Shown here piece by piece: positions 15,516 through 26,485 of a stretch of 64,000 bases of DNA (the stretch's first letter is position 1; each line of letters begins with the position of its first letter). The notes below the pieces were generated by a model that was not told the origin of the DNA, ran no database searches, and saw only the letters and a list, made by a program, of their open reading frames with translations. A program made the position numbers and the translations under genes. The stretch lies in contig NZ_JAPUBT010000011.1 in assembly GCF_030397665.1 (NCBI RefSeq), positions 62,001-126,000 on the forward strand, in the 5' to 3' direction. Source of the DNA: Janthinobacterium sp. SUN073. Its GTDB lineage: Bacteria > Pseudomonadota > Gammaproteobacteria > Burkholderiales > Burkholderiaceae_D.

Positions 15516-17576
15516 ATGAACCGCATTTTCAAACAGCTCGGCTGGGCAGCGCTTGCGCTGGCCGGCGCCGGGTCCCTGGGCGTCGTCGCCCTGCAACGTG
15601 GCGAACCGATCAGCGCAATCTGGATCGTCATCGCCGCCGTCTGCGTCTACCTGATCGCCTACCGTTTCTACAGCCTGTTCATCGCCGACAAGGTGCTGGG
15701 CCTGGACGCACGCCGCATGACGCCGGCCTTCAAGCACAACGATGGCCTCGACCACGTGCCGACCAACAAGTATGTGCTGTTCGGCCACCATTTCGCCGCG
15801 ATTGCCGGTGCCGGCCCCCTGGTCGGCCCCGTGCTGGCCGCGCAAATGGGCTATTTGCCCGGCATGCTGTGGATTCTTGCTGGCGTCGTATTTGCGGGCG
15901 CCGTGCAGGATTTCATCGTGCTGTTCATTTCCATGCGCCGCGACGGCCGCTCCTTGGGTGACCTGATCAAGGCTGAACTGGGCGAAATTCCCGGCATGAT
16001 CGCCTTGCTGGGCTGCTTCATGATCATGGTCATCATCCTGGCCGTGCTGGCATTGATCGTCGTCAAGGCGCTGACCGGCTCCCCATGGGGCAGCTTCACC
16101 GTGATGGCGACGATTCCCATCGCCCTGTTCATGGGCGTGTACTCGCGCTTCATCCGCGTGGGCCGCATCGGCGAGATTTCCATCATCGGTTTTGTGCTGC
16201 TGATGCTGGCCATCATCGGCGGCCAGTATGTGCAGGAATCGGCCGTACTGGGCCCGATGTTTACGTTCACCGGCACGGAATTGACGTGGATGCTGATCGG
16301 CTACGGCTTCATCGCTTCCGTGCTGCCCGTGTGGCTGCTGCTGGCGCCGCGCGACTACCTGTCGACTTTCCTGAAAATCGGCACGATTCTGGGCCTGGCC
16401 ATCGGCATCATCGTCGTCGCGCCTTACCTGAAAATGCCGGCCATGACCAAGTTCATCGACGGCTCCGGCCCGGTCTGGTCGGGCAATCTGTTCCCCTTCC
16501 TGTTCATCACCATCGCCTGCGGCGCCGTCTCCGGCTTCCACGCACTGATTTCCTCGGGCACCACGCCGAAGATGATTGAAAACGAAAGCCACGCCCGCTT
16601 CATCGGCTATGGCGCCATGCTGATGGAATCGTTCGTTGCCATCATGGCCCTGGTGGCCGCCTCGACCATCGAGCCGGGCATCTATTTCGCCATGAACAGC
16701 CCGGCCGCCCTGATCGGCACGACAGCCGAGTCCGCCGCACAGGCAATCTCGCAATGGGGCTTCTATGTCACGCCGGAAATGCTGACGCAGACGGCCAAGG
16801 ATGTGGGCGAGCACAGCATCATCTCGCGCGCCGGCGGCGCACCGACCCTGGCGGTCGGCATGGCGCAAATCCTGTCCGGCGCCATCGGCGGCAAGGCCAT
16901 GATGGCCTTCTGGTATCACTTCGCCATCCTGTTCGAGGCGCTGTTCATCCTGACGGCCGTCGATGCGGGCACGCGTGCGGGCCGCTTCATGCTGCAAGAC
17001 TTGCTGGGCAGCTTCGTGCCAGCGCTGAAACAGACGGAAAACGTCATCGCCAACCTGCTGGCCACGGGCCTGTGCGTGGCGGCCTGGGGCTACTTCCTGT
17101 ACCAGGGCGTGGTCGATCCGCTGGGCGGCATCAACACCCTGTGGCCGCTGTTCGGCATCGCCAACCAGATGCTGGCAGCCATCGCGCTGATCCTCGGCAC
17201 CTGCGTGCTGTTCAAGATGAAAAAAGGCCGCTATGCGTGGGTCACCATCACGCCAACCATCTGGCTGCTGCTGTGCACCTTGACGGCGGGCTGGCAAAAG
17301 ATCTTCGACGCCAATCCGCGCGTGGGGTTCCTCGCGCATGCCAAGAAATACTCGGCGGCGCTCGATGAAGGCACTCTGCTGGCACCGGCCAAGTCGGTGG
17401 CGCAGATGCAGCAGATCATCTTCAACGATTACCTGGACGCCGGCCTGGCCGCCTTCTTCGTCATCGTCGTGATCAGCGTGCTGTTCTTCGGCATCCGCAC
17501 CATCATGAAGGCGCGCGCCGACAGCCAGCCGAGCACCAAGGAAACGCCGTTCCAGGCCATGCCCACGGTGCAATGA
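15516..17576 (+). CDS. cstA: CstA carbon-starvation protein, pyruvate/peptide transporter
   Basis: 686 residues, full length for the CstA family, about 16-18 membrane helices. Conserved blocks include [53 protein letters not shown] and DAGTRAGRFMLQDLLG. CstA proteins take up pyruvate (and in some species peptides) during carbon limitation. TGGAGGA lies 6 nt before the ATG. The stop overlaps the ybdD start. The divergent Cache kinase/NarL pair is the probable regulator. Confidence 0.95.
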   Translation: MNRIFKQLGWAALALAGAGSLGVVALQRGEPISAIWIVIAAVCVYLIAYRFYSLFIADKVLGLDARRMTPAFKHNDGLDHVPTNKYVLFGHHFAAIAGAGPLVGPVLAAQMGYLPGMLWILAGVVFAGAVQDFIVLFISMRRDGRSLGDLIKAELGEIPGMIALLGCFMIMVIILAVLALIVVKALTGSPWGSFTVMATIPIALFMGVYSRFIRVGRIGEISIIGFVLLMLAIIGGQYVQESAVLGPMFTFTGTELTWMLIGYGFIASVLPVWLLLAPRDYLSTFLKIGTILGLAIGIIVVAPYLKMPAMTKFIDGSGPVWSGNLFPFLFITIACGAVSGFHALISSGTTPKMIENESHARFIGYGAMLMESFVAIMALVAASTIEPGIYFAMNSPAALIGTTAESAAQAISQWGFYVTPEMLTQTAKDVGEHSIISRAGGAPTLAVGMAQILSGAIGGKAMMAFWYHFAILFEALFILTAVDAGTRAGRFMLQDLLGSFVPALKQTENVIANLLATGLCVAAWGYFLYQGVVDPLGGINTLWPLFGIANQMLAAIALILGTCVLFKMKKGRYAWVTITPTIWLLLCTLTAGWQKIFDANPRVGFLAHAKKYSAALDEGTLLAPAKSVAQMQQIIFNDYLDAGLAAFFVIVVISVLFFGIRTIMKARADSQPSTKETPFQAMPTVQ

Positions 17577-17776
17577 TGATCGATGAAATCATCAAGGCTG
17601 GACGGTATCTGGGGCAAAGCATGCGGCTCATGTGCGGCTTGCCCGAGTACGACACCTATGTGGCGCACCGGGAAGTGACCCATCCCGGCGAGCCGATGAT
17701 GACGTATGAAGAGTTCTTCCGCGAACGCCAGGAAGCCCGCTACGGCGGCGCCGGCAAGCGCGGCGGCTGCTGTTAG
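17573..17776 (+). CDS. YbdD/YjiX-family small protein (DUF466)
   Basis: 67 residues; CGLPEYDTYVAHREVTHPGE and MTYEEFFRERQEARYGG are the family signature, ending in a GGCC tail. Members are almost always encoded directly after cstA and are thought to be needed for CstA-type pyruvate transport. The start overlaps the cstA stop by 4 nt (ATGA), with a second ATG following at once. Confidence 0.92.
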   Translation: MMIDEIIKAGRYLGQSMRLMCGLPEYDTYVAHREVTHPGEPMMTYEEFFRERQEARYGGAGKRGGCC

Positions 17777-17780
17777 TAGC

Positions 17781-17880
17781 GGGGTCAGACCCTTCGGGTC
17801 TGACCCCAGCTTTTCACCGGGTTTGATTTTATGAACCCCAAAAGCAACAACTGGGGTCAGACCCGACAGGGTCCGACCCC
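17781..17880. repeat. Two tandem GGGGTC...GACCCC hairpins
   Basis: Hairpin A (17781-17807) has 12-bp arms GGGGTCAGACCC and GGGTCTGACCCC around TTC. Hairpin B (17853-17880) has the same left arm, but the right arm GGGTCCGACCCC carries one mismatch. It starts 4 nt after the ybdD stop, so it may end cstA-ybdD transcription, although there is no U-tract. Related copies lie at 24194 and 29167. Confidence 0.8.
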
Positions 17881-18001
17881 GGAGTTCCCCTCCCCTCTCC
17901 TCCCTTAGACCCACATCAATATCAGGGTGTGTCTTCGCGTCTATATTTTTCCAATAGGAATTAAATAACAGTCAACGGACGACCGGGGAAGCAGCGAATT
18001 C

Positions 18002-20881
18002 ATGTTCAATTTCCAACGCTCCAGCATCAGCCAGAAGCTGACCATGATCTCCGTACTGTCGTCGGGCTGCGCGCTGCTGCTGGTGTTCGTGGCGTTTGCG
18101 CTGACGTCCGTGCTCAACCACAAGAACGATGAAGGCAAGCAACTGCTGTCGCTGGCGGGCGTGATCGGTGCGGCCAGCGCGGTGCCCTTGCTGGCGGGCA
18201 AACCTGCCCAGGCGCAGGCGGAACAGGTGCTGGCCGCGCTGGCCGCGCGCGACGAGGTGGCCCAGGCGGCCCTGTTCGACCGGGGCGGGCGCCTGTTCGC
18301 CCTGTACCGCGCGCCGCAGCATGCGGATGGCCTGGCAGCACCGGAAGACATGGACCCGGCCCTGCTGGCCGACATGGCCGTGCAGCCCGTCACGCAAGGC
18401 GCGGGCACGACCCTGGCGCCCGCCATGCGCCTGTACCGTCCCGTCTACCGGCCCGGCGAGCCGCAACAGATCATCGGCGCCGTGCTGATCGAGGCAGACC
18501 TGAACCACATGTGGCGCGACATCGGCCGCCACGTGGGCGCCATCGGCGGCGCCACCGTGCTGTCCTTCCTGATCGCCGTCTTCCTGGCGCGGCGCTTCAA
18601 GAGCGTGATCGCCGAGCCGATCACCAAGCTGATTGATACGGCGCAAAAGGTATCGAGCAGCCAGACCTACAGCCACCGCATCGCGCACCAGCGCAGCGAC
18701 GAGCTGGGCGTGCTGATCGACAGTTTCAACGACATGCTGGCGCAGATCGACAGCCGCGACAGTACCCTGGCCAATTACCGCGACCAGCTCGAGCGCCAGG
18801 TGGGCGTGCGCACGGCGCAGCTGGAAAAGGCCAAGGATGCGGCCGAAGCGGCCAGCCAGGCGAAAAGCGCCTTCCTCGCCACCATGAGCCATGAAATCCG
18901 CACGCCGATGAATGGCGTGCTGGGCATGACGGAACTGCTGCTGGCCAGCCCTTTGAGCCCGCAGCAGCGCCACTACACGAGCATGGTGCAGCGCTCGGGG
19001 CAAAATTTGCTGGTGATCATCAACGACATCCTCGACTTTTCCAAGATCGAGGCGGGCAAGCTGAGCGTGGAATACATCCGCTTCAATTTCCGCGAATTGC
19101 TCGACGACATAGAACACGTGTTCGCGCCGCAGGCGGAAGCGAAGAACATCAGCCTGGAATTCGATATCGCGTTTGACATTCCCATCGCCATTTGCGGCGA
19201 CCCGAACCGTTTGCGCCAGATCATCGTCAATCTGCTGGGCAATGCCATCAAGTTCACGGAAACAGGCAAGGTCACCGTGAAAGTGACCGTGTGCAGCGAA
19301 GACGCGCCCAGCGTGGGCTTGCGCTTCGAGGTGCACGACACGGGCATCGGCGTGTCGAGCGAGGCGCAGACGCGCATCTTCGAATCGTTCTCGCAGGCCG
19401 ATGGTTCGACCACGCGCAAGCACGGCGGCACGGGCCTGGGCTTGACGATCTCGAAACAGCTGGTGGAGCTGATGGGCGGCACTATCGGCGTCGATAATGC
19501 TTTAACGCAAGGATCGATCTTCTGGTTCGAAGTAAATTTCGATAAGCGGCGAGTCGACAGCGATGACCCGTCCTTCAACCTGAAAACCACACGAGGGTTA
19601 CGCGCCTTGATCGTCGACCACACCCCCGCCACGCGCGCCGTGCTGGAGCGGCAGCTGGCCAGCTGGCACATCGGCTGCGACAGCGCCGGCACGGCCAGCG
19701 ACTGCCTGAGCAAGCTGCGCGCGGCCGCGCAGGCGGGCACGCCGTATGCCGTGGCCCTGCTCGACATGGAATTGCCGCGCACCAGCGGCCTAGCCCTGGC
19801 CGCCACCATCAAGAGCGACCCGCTGCTGGCCGACCTCAAATTACTGCTGCTGAGCACGGAACAGGCGGCGGCCGACCCCGTGCAGCGGCGCGAGGCGGGC
19901 GTGGCTTTCCAGCTGATCAAGCCGGCGCGCGAATGCGACCTGTTCGACTGCATCGTCACGCCGCCGCGCGCCAGCGAGAGCATGCGCATCCATCCGCCGA
20001 GCGCGTCCCGACAAGTGGGCCGGCGCCAGCGCCGCCGCGTGCTGCTGGCCGAGGACAATCCCGTCAACGTGGAAGTGGCGCTGGCCATGCTCGACAGCCT
20101 GGGCCTGGACGTGGTCTGCGCGCACAACGGCGAAGAAGCCTTGCAGGCGGCGCAGGCCGAGGATTTCGATCTGATCCTGATGGATTGCCAGATGCCCGTG
20201 ATGGACGGCTTTGCCGCCACGGCGGAAATTCGCCGCCACGAACAGCAGTGCGGCCACGCGCGCGTGTTGCCCATCGTCGCCATCACGGCCAATGCGCTGC
20301 AGGGCGACCGCGAGGCATGCCTGGCGGCTGGCATGGACGATTACCTGAGCAAGCCTTTTACGCAGCAGGACCTGGGCCACACGATTGCGCGCTGGATCAC
20401 CCTGCCGCGCGCGGCCACCGTGCACCACAGTGAGGCGCCGCAGGCGCAAACACCGCAAGCGCCTGTGGAAGTGCCGCCCGAACCGCCGCCCGAGGTAACG
20501 CCGCCATCGGCCGCCCCGCCAGCGGGCCAGCCGCTGAACCGGCAAGCGCTGGAAAACATCCGCGCCCTGTCGCGCACCGATGGCGATGCGCTGCTGGAAC
20601 GGGTCATCCTGGCTTTTACCAGCGAGACGCCGCGCCAGTTGAGCGCCATGCGCGCAGCGATCGCCGGCGCGGATGCGGAAGCGCTGCGCAAGGTGGCGCA
20701 CAGCCTCAAGTCGGGCAGCGCCAACGTGGGCGCCGATGGCCTGGCGCAGCTGTGCAAGGAGATGGAAAAACTGGGCCGCGCCGGTAGTACCGAAGGCGCG
20801 GCTGCCCTGCTGCAGCAGATGCAGCAAGCCTTCCTGGCCGTACGCGAATCGCTGAACGCCATCCTCGTGAAGGAACACTGA
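18002..20881 (+). CDS. BarA-like hybrid sensor kinase with two receivers and Hpt
   Basis: 959 residues. Membrane helices at about 15-37 and 178-198 enclose a periplasmic CHASE8-like sensor. HAMP (about 200-255), HisKA with His297 ([13 protein letters not shown]) and HATPase ([22 protein letters not shown]) follow. A first, divergent receiver (about 530-650; LLDMELP retained) precedes a canonical second receiver (about 678-800; LILMDCQMP) and a C-terminal Hpt domain with [13 protein letters not shown] (about 905). A phosphorelay kinase; the output partner may be the response regulator encoded one base downstream of its stop. Confidence 0.92.
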   Translation: MFNFQRSSISQKLTMISVLSSGCALLLVFVAFALTSVLNHKNDEGKQLLSLAGVIGAASAVPLLAGKPAQAQAEQVLAALAARDEVAQAALFDRGGRLFALYRAPQHADGLAAPEDMDPALLADMAVQPVTQGAGTTLAPAMRLYRPVYRPGEPQQIIGAVLIEADLNHMWRDIGRHVGAIGGATVLSFLIAVFLARRFKSVIAEPITKLIDTAQKVSSSQTYSHRIAHQRSDELGVLIDSFNDMLAQIDSRDSTLANYRDQLERQVGVRTAQLEKAKDAAEAASQAKSAFLATMSHEIRTPMNGVLGMTELLLASPLSPQQRHYTSMVQRSGQNLLVIINDILDFSKIEAGKLSVEYIRFNFRELLDDIEHVFAPQAEAKNISLEFDIAFDIPIAICGDPNRLRQIIVNLLGNAIKFTETGKVTVKVTVCSEDAPSVGLRFEVHDTGIGVSSEAQTRIFESFSQADGSTTRKHGGTGLGLTISKQLVELMGGTIGVDNALTQGSIFWFEVNFDKRRVDSDDPSFNLKTTRGLRALIVDHTPATRAVLERQLASWHIGCDSAGTASDCLSKLRAAAQAGTPYAVALLDMELPRTSGLALAATIKSDPLLADLKLLLLSTEQAAADPVQRREAGVAFQLIKPARECDLFDCIVTPPRASESMRIHPPSASRQVGRRQRRRVLLAEDNPVNVEVALAMLDSLGLDVVCAHNGEEALQAAQAEDFDLILMDCQMPVMDGFAATAEIRRHEQQCGHARVLPIVAITANALQGDREACLAAGMDDYLSKPFTQQDLGHTIARWITLPRAATVHHSEAPQAQTPQAPVEVPPEPPPEVTPPSAAPPAGQPLNRQALENIRALSRTDGDALLERVILAFTSETPRQLSAMRAAIAGADAEALRKVAHSLKSGSANVGADGLAQLCKEMEKLGRAGSTEGAAALLQQMQQAFLAVRESLNAILVKEH

Positions 20882-20882
20882 C

Positions 20883-23042
20883 ATGACAGCGCCCCTCCCT
20901 CCCCCACGCGGCCTGGTGCTGGTCGCCGACGACGATCCCGTGATGCGCCTGCTGATGCGGCAAATGCTCACCCAGGTAGGCCTGGACGTGATCGAGGCCG
21001 AAGACGGCGTGCAGGCGCTGGCCAGCTACAAGCACAGCGGGCCGGACCTGGTCATGCTCGACGTCGACATGCCGGCCCTGGACGGCTTTGCCGTGTGCCG
21101 CGAAATCCGCCGCCAGGAAGTGGGCGGCACGGTGCCCATCATCATGGTCACGGGCGGCGACGAGCTGGAAGCCGTCACGCGCGCCTACGAGGTGGGTGCC
21201 ACGGACTTCATTTCCAAGCCCATCAACTGGCCCATCCTGGGCCACCGCGTGCTGTACGTGCTGCGCGCCAGCGACGCCATCGCCCGCCTGCGCATCGCCG
21301 ACGCGCACAACCGCGCCGTGCTGGCCGCCATCCCCGACACCTTCTTTCGCCTCAATCGCGAAGGCTTTTATCTCGACTATGAACAGGGGCACGACGCCAG
21401 CGCCGGCTTTTCCCTCAGCGACTGCGTGGGCAACCATATCGGCGACGTGCTGCCGCCCGAAATCGCCGCGCGCCTGCTGGACAAGGCGCACGCCGTGCTG
21501 ACCACGCAACATATCGGCTCGGTCGACTACACGCTCACGCACGAAGACAGCACGCGCCATTTCGAGGCGCGCCTGGTGGCGACGGGGGCCGACGAGGTGC
21601 TGGGCCTGGTGCGCGACATCAGCGAACGCAAGCGCACGGAAGAGCAGATCCGCCGCCTCGCCTATTGCGACAGCCTGACGGGCATCCCCAACCGCCAAGC
21701 CTTCCTGGAAACCCTGGAGCGCGAACTGCTGCGCTCGAAGGAGCACGACAAGAAATTCGCCGTGCTGTTCATGGACCTCGATGCCTTCAAGCGCATCAAC
21801 GACACTCTGGGCCACGACGTGGGCGACCATTTGCTCAAGGTGGTGTCCGAGCGCCTGCGCGAAACCATCCGCCCCAGCGATCTGGTGCTGCGCGCCGAAC
21901 ACGAGTTTGAGGCCAGCTTCGGCGGCAGCAACCTGGCGCGCCTGGGCGGCGACGAATTCACGATTTTGATACCCGACCTGGAGCGGGTGGAAGACGCGCT
22001 GAACGTGGCGCACCGGGTCAAGGAAGCCATGCGCCGGCCCTTCATGATCGAGGGGCACGAGATTTTCGTCACGGCCAGCATCGGCATTTCGCTGTATCCG
22101 GAAGATGGCGAGGACTGCAATTCGCTGTTGAAATATGCGGACACGGCCATGTACCACGCGAAGAACTGCGGCAAGAACAACGCCAAGCTGTACAGCTCAT
22201 CGCTGACGATGGAAATCATGAGCCACGTCAAGATGGAAGTGGGTCTGCGCAAAGCCTTGCAGAACAACGAGCTGTACTTGCTGTACCAGCCGCAGATCGA
22301 CGTGCCCAGCACGCAGATCGTCGGCGTGGAAGCGCTGGTGCGCTGGCGCCATCCCGAACGGGGCATCATCTCGCCCACGGAATTCATCCCGCTGGCCGAA
22401 GAGACGGGGTTGATCGTGCCCATCGGCGAATGGGTGCTGCGCACGGCGTGCAACCAGGCCAAGGCGTGGCAAAGCGACAGCGGGCGCGCCATCCGCATGG
22501 CCGTGAACCTGTCGGCCAAGCAATTCAAGGATGAAAACCTGATGCAGATCGTGCTCTCGGCGCTGGCCGACACGGGCCTTGATGCGCGCCTGCTGGAACT
22601 GGAATTGACGGAGGGAACGTTGATGGACGATGCGCGCGCCACCATGGTGACGCTGGAGCAATTGCGCGGCATCGGCGTGTATCTGTCCATCGACGACTTC
22701 GGCACGGGATACTCGTCGATGAATTATCTGAAACGCTTCGACGTGCGGGCCCTGAAGATCGACAAGAGCTTTATCGCAGGCTTGCCGCAGGATACGGAAA
22801 ACGCGGCCATCACGCGCGCCATCATCGCCATGGCGCATGGCTTGAAGATGGTGGTGGTGGCCGAGGGCGTGGAGACGGACGAGCAACTGCTGATGCTGGA
22901 AGAATACGGCTGCGACATGGCGCAGGGATACTTTTTAGGCCACCCGTCGCCACACGACACGATCACGGCCATGCTGGCCAGGCAGGCTGGCCAGCTGGCC
23001 AGCGTGGAAACTAGAGCACTTCGAAGGCAAGGATTTGCGTGA
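20883..23042 (+). CDS. REC-PAS-GGDEF-EAL c-di-GMP response regulator
   Basis: 719 residues. Receiver 10-128 with Asp60; PAS about 140-250 ending RDISERK; GGDEF about 255-430 with GGDEF at 355-359; EAL about 445-700 with [14 protein letters not shown] and AEGVET. The RxxD I-site (RPSD, 330-333) is separated from GGDEF by 21 residues instead of the usual five, owing to a ~16-residue insert (about 338-353). The ATG lies one base after the hybrid kinase stop, so this is its likely phosphorylation target. The 3' end overlaps the convergent phytase-like gene by 32 nt. Confidence 0.92.
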   Translation: MTAPLPPPRGLVLVADDDPVMRLLMRQMLTQVGLDVIEAEDGVQALASYKHSGPDLVMLDVDMPALDGFAVCREIRRQEVGGTVPIIMVTGGDELEAVTRAYEVGATDFISKPINWPILGHRVLYVLRASDAIARLRIADAHNRAVLAAIPDTFFRLNREGFYLDYEQGHDASAGFSLSDCVGNHIGDVLPPEIAARLLDKAHAVLTTQHIGSVDYTLTHEDSTRHFEARLVATGADEVLGLVRDISERKRTEEQIRRLAYCDSLTGIPNRQAFLETLERELLRSKEHDKKFAVLFMDLDAFKRINDTLGHDVGDHLLKVVSERLRETIRPSDLVLRAEHEFEASFGGSNLARLGGDEFTILIPDLERVEDALNVAHRVKEAMRRPFMIEGHEIFVTASIGISLYPEDGEDCNSLLKYADTAMYHAKNCGKNNAKLYSSSLTMEIMSHVKMEVGLRKALQNNELYLLYQPQIDVPSTQIVGVEALVRWRHPERGIISPTEFIPLAEETGLIVPIGEWVLRTACNQAKAWQSDSGRAIRMAVNLSAKQFKDENLMQIVLSALADTGLDARLLELELTEGTLMDDARATMVTLEQLRGIGVYLSIDDFGTGYSSMNYLKRFDVRALKIDKSFIAGLPQDTENAAITRAIIAMAHGLKMVVVAEGVETDEQLLMLEEYGCDMAQGYFLGHPSPHDTITAMLARQAGQLASVETRALRRQGFA

Positions 23043-24159
23043 CTTGCTGCGGATTAAAATTATCGTCGGAAATCATCACCAGGCTGCGGCGGCCGTTTTC
23101 CAGGCGCGGGCCCCAGCTGATACCTTCGATATTATCGACCTTGGGCAGGCCGATCTTTTCCAGGTCCAGCAGCAGGCGCTTGCGCGCCGGCACGTAGGCA
23201 GCACCGGCCAACGCCGGGATGGCCTGGATGTCGCTGGCGCCATCGGTGTCCATCGCGTAGATGCGCACATGGTTGGTGTAGATGCCATCGGCGTGTTCCA
23301 CGCCGGCCCGCTCCACCACCAGCACCTGGTGGTCGTTCACCGCAAGAATTTCCGACACGCCATTGTCCGCTTCGCGCCCCGGCGCGGGCCGCGAGGCCAC
23401 GGCTTCAATCGGATACGCATACTGGCGCAGCACGGTGCCGGCGCGGTCCAGGCGCGTGATGCGCACCACGGAGCCATTGTCGGGCGTGGCCAGCGGGCCA
23501 TCCTGGTACAGGGCCGCTTCCATGCCCAGCCACAGGCTCTTGCCATCCGAGGAAAACGACAGTGCCTCGAAGCTCATGTTGTTGCGCGAGCCCGTTTCTT
23601 CCTGCGAGACATTGAACATGGCGGGCGTGGGCAAGGTAGCCAGGTAGTGGCCGCCGCTATCGGCGTGGCGCACGAACGGGTGCAGACCCACCTTGCGGTT
23701 GCCTTCGCTGCCATACCACAGGCTGCCGTCCTGCGGATCGACGCGGATGGTTTCGATGTCGGGCACTTGGTCGCCCTGGTCCAGTTTTGCATGCGCCAGG
23801 TTCGGGTAGCGGCTACCGTCCGGCTGCGTGAAGAAATGCACGCTGCTCAAGGTCACGCCCGTAAATGCCTTGCTGTCATAGTTCAAGGCAGCGCGGTAGA
23901 AGCGGGCCGGATTGATTTCCGAGCGGTCATCGCTTTCCATCACCCAGCTCTTGTTGGCCGCATCGTAGTCGATGCCGGACAAGCCGCCCACCGTGGTGCC
24001 CTCGAATGCCTGCTTCAAGGCGATGCGCTGCTCGCCGATCAGGCGCAGGCCGGCAATCGGCGCGTCGTGCGGGAAGCTGGCGCAGGCGGAGAGGAGGATG
24101 GACACCGCCAGCGCGGGGATCAGGCGCGCGCGCAGGGCACGGAGGGATGACTGCTTCAC
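23011..24159 (-). CDS. Phytase-like esterase-domain lipoprotein
   Basis: 382 residues with a lipoprotein signal peptide (hydrophobic stretch ending LLSACASF, lipid-modified Cys26). The rest is a six-bladed propeller of the esterase-like phytase family ([49 protein letters not shown] near the end). Members are exported and often annotated as phytase-like; the substrate is unknown. It is preceded by a GGGGTC hairpin repeat and the CoA-transferase gene on the same strand. Confidence 0.88.
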   Translation of the reverse strand: MKQSSLRALRARLIPALAVSILLSACASFPHDAPIAGLRLIGEQRIALKQAFEGTTVGGLSGIDYDAANKSWVMESDDRSEINPARFYRAALNYDSKAFTGVTLSSVHFFTQPDGSRYPNLAHAKLDQGDQVPDIETIRVDPQDGSLWYGSEGNRKVGLHPFVRHADSGGHYLATLPTPAMFNVSQEETGSRNNMSFEALSFSSDGKSLWLGMEAALYQDGPLATPDNGSVVRITRLDRAGTVLRQYAYPIEAVASRPAPGREADNGVSEILAVNDHQVLVVERAGVEHADGIYTNHVRIYAMDTDGASDIQAIPALAGAAYVPARKRLLLDLEKIGLPKVDNIEGISWGPRLENGRRSLVMISDDNFNPQQVTQILAFEVL

Positions 24160-24193
24160 GATATTCCTTAATCAAACCCCAAGGGCAGAATCC

Positions 24194-24220
24194 GGGGTCG
24201 GACCCTGAGGGTCCGACCCC
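24194..24220. repeat. GGGGTC...GACCCC hairpin, second locus
   Basis: Arms GGGGTCGGACCC and GGGTCCGACCCC around TGA. Between the CoA-transferase stop (24260, reading leftwards) and the phytase-like start (24159). A further half unit (TGGGGTC) follows at 24231. The two inner bases differ from the 17.8-kb and 29.2-kb copies but stay paired. Confidence 0.85.
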
Positions 24221-24259
24221 AGTCCTTGCCTGGGGTCAAAATGATTTGCCAAGCTAAAC

Positions 24260-25477
24260 CTACACCACCCCAGCGGCCTTGAGCCGCGCAATGGCAGCCG
24301 CGTCATAGCCCAGCGACGCCAGCACCTCGTCGTTGTGCTGGCCCAGAGTCGGCCCCAGCCACTGCGTCTTGCCCGGCGTGGCGGACAGTTTCGGGCTGAT
24401 GGCGGGCAATTTGACGGGCGTGCCGTCGGCGAAATGGTGTTGTTCGAACATGTCGCGGGCGAGAAATTGCGGATCGCTCATCATATCCCGCACGGAGTAA
24501 ATTTTGCCGGATGGCACATCGGCCGCCTTCAGCACGGCCAGCGCGCTGTCTATCGTGTGCGTGGCGCACCAGGCGCCGATGGCGTCGTCGATTTCCTGCG
24601 TGCGCGCCACCCTGCCGTCGTTGCGCGCCAGTTGCGGGTCGCCCGCCATGTCGATGCGGCCCATGGCCAGCATCAATCGCTTGAAAATGGCGTCGCCGTT
24701 GCCGGCAATCACGATGTTTTCGCCGTCGCCCGTCGTGTAGGTGTTCGAGGGCACGATGCCGGGCAAGGAACCGCCCGTGCGCTCGCGCACCACGCCCGCC
24801 TGGTCGTATTCGGGCACCAAGGACTCCATCAGGTTGAACACGGATTCGTACAGGGCCACGTCGACCATCTGGCCTTCCCCGGAGGCCACCCCGCCGGTCA
24901 CGTCGCGGTGGCGCAGCGCCATCATGGCGCCGATCACGCCGTGCAGGGCCGCCACCGAGTCGCCGATCGACACGCCGACCCGCACGGGCGGGCGGTCGGC
25001 AAAGCCGGACACATAGCGCAAGCCGCCCATCGATTCTCCGATCGCGCCAAAGCCGGGCAAATCCTTCATCGGCCCCGTCTGGCCGAAACCGGACAGGCGC
25101 ACCATGATGAGGGAGGGCTTTTCCTTTTTCAGCTGTTCGTAGCCCAGGTCCCACTTTTCCAGCACGCCGGGGCGGTAGTTCTCGATGATGATGTCCGCTT
25201 CCAGGGCCAGCTGGCGCGCGATGGCGCGGCCTTCGGGCGACTTCAGGTTCAGGGTCAGACTTTTCTTGTTGCGCGCCTGCACCGACCACCACAAGGAGGT
25301 GCCATCTTTCAGCACGCGCCAGGTACGGATGGGATCGCCGCCATCGGGCGACTCGATCTTGATCACGTCGGCGCCGAATTCGGCCAGCATGCGGGCGCAG
25401 AACGGCCCCGCGATCAGGGTGCCCAGTTCCAGGACTTTAATGCCTGCCAAAGGACCAGCCGACGTTTTTTCTTGCAT
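24260..25477 (-). CDS. CaiB/BaiF-family CoA transferase (class III)
   Basis: 405 residues, normal length. Conserved GIKVLELGTLIAGPFCARMLAEFGADVIKIE start, NYRPGVLEKWDLGYE, LSGFGQTGP and the SIGDSVAAL segment carrying the catalytic Asp of class III transferases. Moves CoA between carboxylic acids; the substrate cannot be told from sequence. The gene begins 3 nt downstream of the recR stop on the same strand, so it is probably read with dnaX-ybaB-recR. Confidence 0.9.
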   Translation of the reverse strand: MQEKTSAGPLAGIKVLELGTLIAGPFCARMLAEFGADVIKIESPDGGDPIRTWRVLKDGTSLWWSVQARNKKSLTLNLKSPEGRAIARQLALEADIIIENYRPGVLEKWDLGYEQLKKEKPSLIMVRLSGFGQTGPMKDLPGFGAIGESMGGLRYVSGFADRPPVRVGVSIGDSVAALHGVIGAMMALRHRDVTGGVASGEGQMVDVALYESVFNLMESLVPEYDQAGVVRERTGGSLPGIVPSNTYTTGDGENIVIAGNGDAIFKRLMLAMGRIDMAGDPQLARNDGRVARTQEIDDAIGAWCATHTIDSALAVLKAADVPSGKIYSVRDMMSDPQFLARDMFEQHHFADGTPVKLPAISPKLSATPGKTQWLGPTLGQHNDEVLASLGYDAAAIARLKAAGVV

Positions 25478-25480
25478 GAT

Positions 25481-26071
25481 TTAGGTTGCCCTGCGGTCGA
25501 GCATCGCGCGGGCAATCGTGCCCGCGTCGACGTATTCCAGTTCGCCGCCCACGGGTACGCCGCGGGCCAGGCGACTCACGCGCAAGCCCCGCGCCTTCAG
25601 CATTTCGCTGATGTAATGGGCCGTCGCTTCGCCTTCATTCGTGAAATTGGTGGCCAGCACCACTTCACCGACCACGCCATCGTTGGCGCGGCCGAGTAAT
25701 TTTTCGAGGTGGATATCTTTCGGGCCGATGCCATCGAGCGGAGAGAGTCGCCCCATGAGCACGAAATACAGGCCCTTGTAGGTGAGCGTCTGCTCGATCA
25801 TCAGCTGGTCGGCAGGCGTTTCCACCACGCACAGCAAGCGCTTGTCGCGCTCTTCGTCGAGACAGGTCTCGCACACTTCGTGTTCGGTAAAGGTATTGCA
25901 CAGGCCGCAGTGATGCACGGCATCGACGGCCTGGAACAGGGCGCGCGACAGCATGGCCGCGCCTTCCCTATCATGCTGCAACAAATGAAATGCCATCCGC
26001 TGCGCCGACTTGGGGCCGACGCCGGGCAGGCGCCGCAGCGCCTCGGTCAAAAATTCAAGCGACTTGGACAT
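25481..26071 (-). CDS. recR: Recombination mediator RecR
   Basis: 196 residues, full length. Helix-hairpin-helix at the N-terminus ([20 protein letters not shown]), Cys4 zinc finger ([16 protein letters not shown], about 57-72), Toprim domain ([16 protein letters not shown]) and Walker-like C-terminus ([15 protein letters not shown]). Works with RecO and RecF to load RecA on gapped DNA. Third gene of the widespread dnaX-ybaB-recR cluster. Confidence 0.96.
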   Translation of the reverse strand: MSKSLEFLTEALRRLPGVGPKSAQRMAFHLLQHDREGAAMLSRALFQAVDAVHHCGLCNTFTEHEVCETCLDEERDKRLLCVVETPADQLMIEQTLTYKGLYFVLMGRLSPLDGIGPKDIHLEKLLGRANDGVVGEVVLATNFTNEGEATAHYISEMLKARGLRVSRLARGVPVGGELEYVDAGTIARAMLDRRAT

Positions 26072-26118
26072 GGATCAACCCTGCCCCGTGCCACAGATCG
26101 AGCGCATGCGGGATTGCA

Positions 26119-26445
26119 TCAGAATGGCATTTTGAAGCCGGCAGGCAAGTTCATGCCGCCGGTCAATCCTGCCATTTTTTCAGCGGACGTCGCTTCCGCC
26201 TTGCGCACGGCGTCGTTGAAGGCGGCAGCCACCAGGTCTTCCAGCATGTCCTTGTCGTCGGCCAGCAGCGACGGGTCGATGGAGACGCGCTTGACGTCGT
26301 TCTTGCACGTCATGACGATTTTCACCAGGCCGGCGCCGGACTGGCCTTCCACTTCCACCAGCGCCAGTTGGTCCTGGGCCTTTTTCATGTTGTCTTGCAT
26401 TGCTTGCGCCTGCTTCATCAGGCCAGCCAGTTGATTTTTCATCAT
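26119..26445 (-). CDS. YbaB/EbfC nucleoid-associated protein
   Basis: 108 residues: [20 protein letters not shown], then [23 protein letters not shown] and [15 protein letters not shown] are typical of the family. Forms a tweezer-like dimer that binds DNA and affects nucleoid structure. Lies between dnaX and recR, with spacings of about 40-50 nt. Confidence 0.95.
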   Translation of the reverse strand: MMKNQLAGLMKQAQAMQDNMKKAQDQLALVEVEGQSGAGLVKIVMTCKNDVKRVSIDPSLLADDKDMLEDLVAAAFNDAVRKAEATSAEKMAGLTGGMNLPAGFKMPF

Positions 26446-26485
26446 GAGAATGCTCCGTTAATTCAGTTTGTGAGTGTGTTAATCA

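Noticed and set aside
15498-17573. 691-residue open frame antisense to cstA
   Set aside because: The frame mirrors cstA codons (His/Asp/Gln/Arg-rich) and has no recognisable domain.
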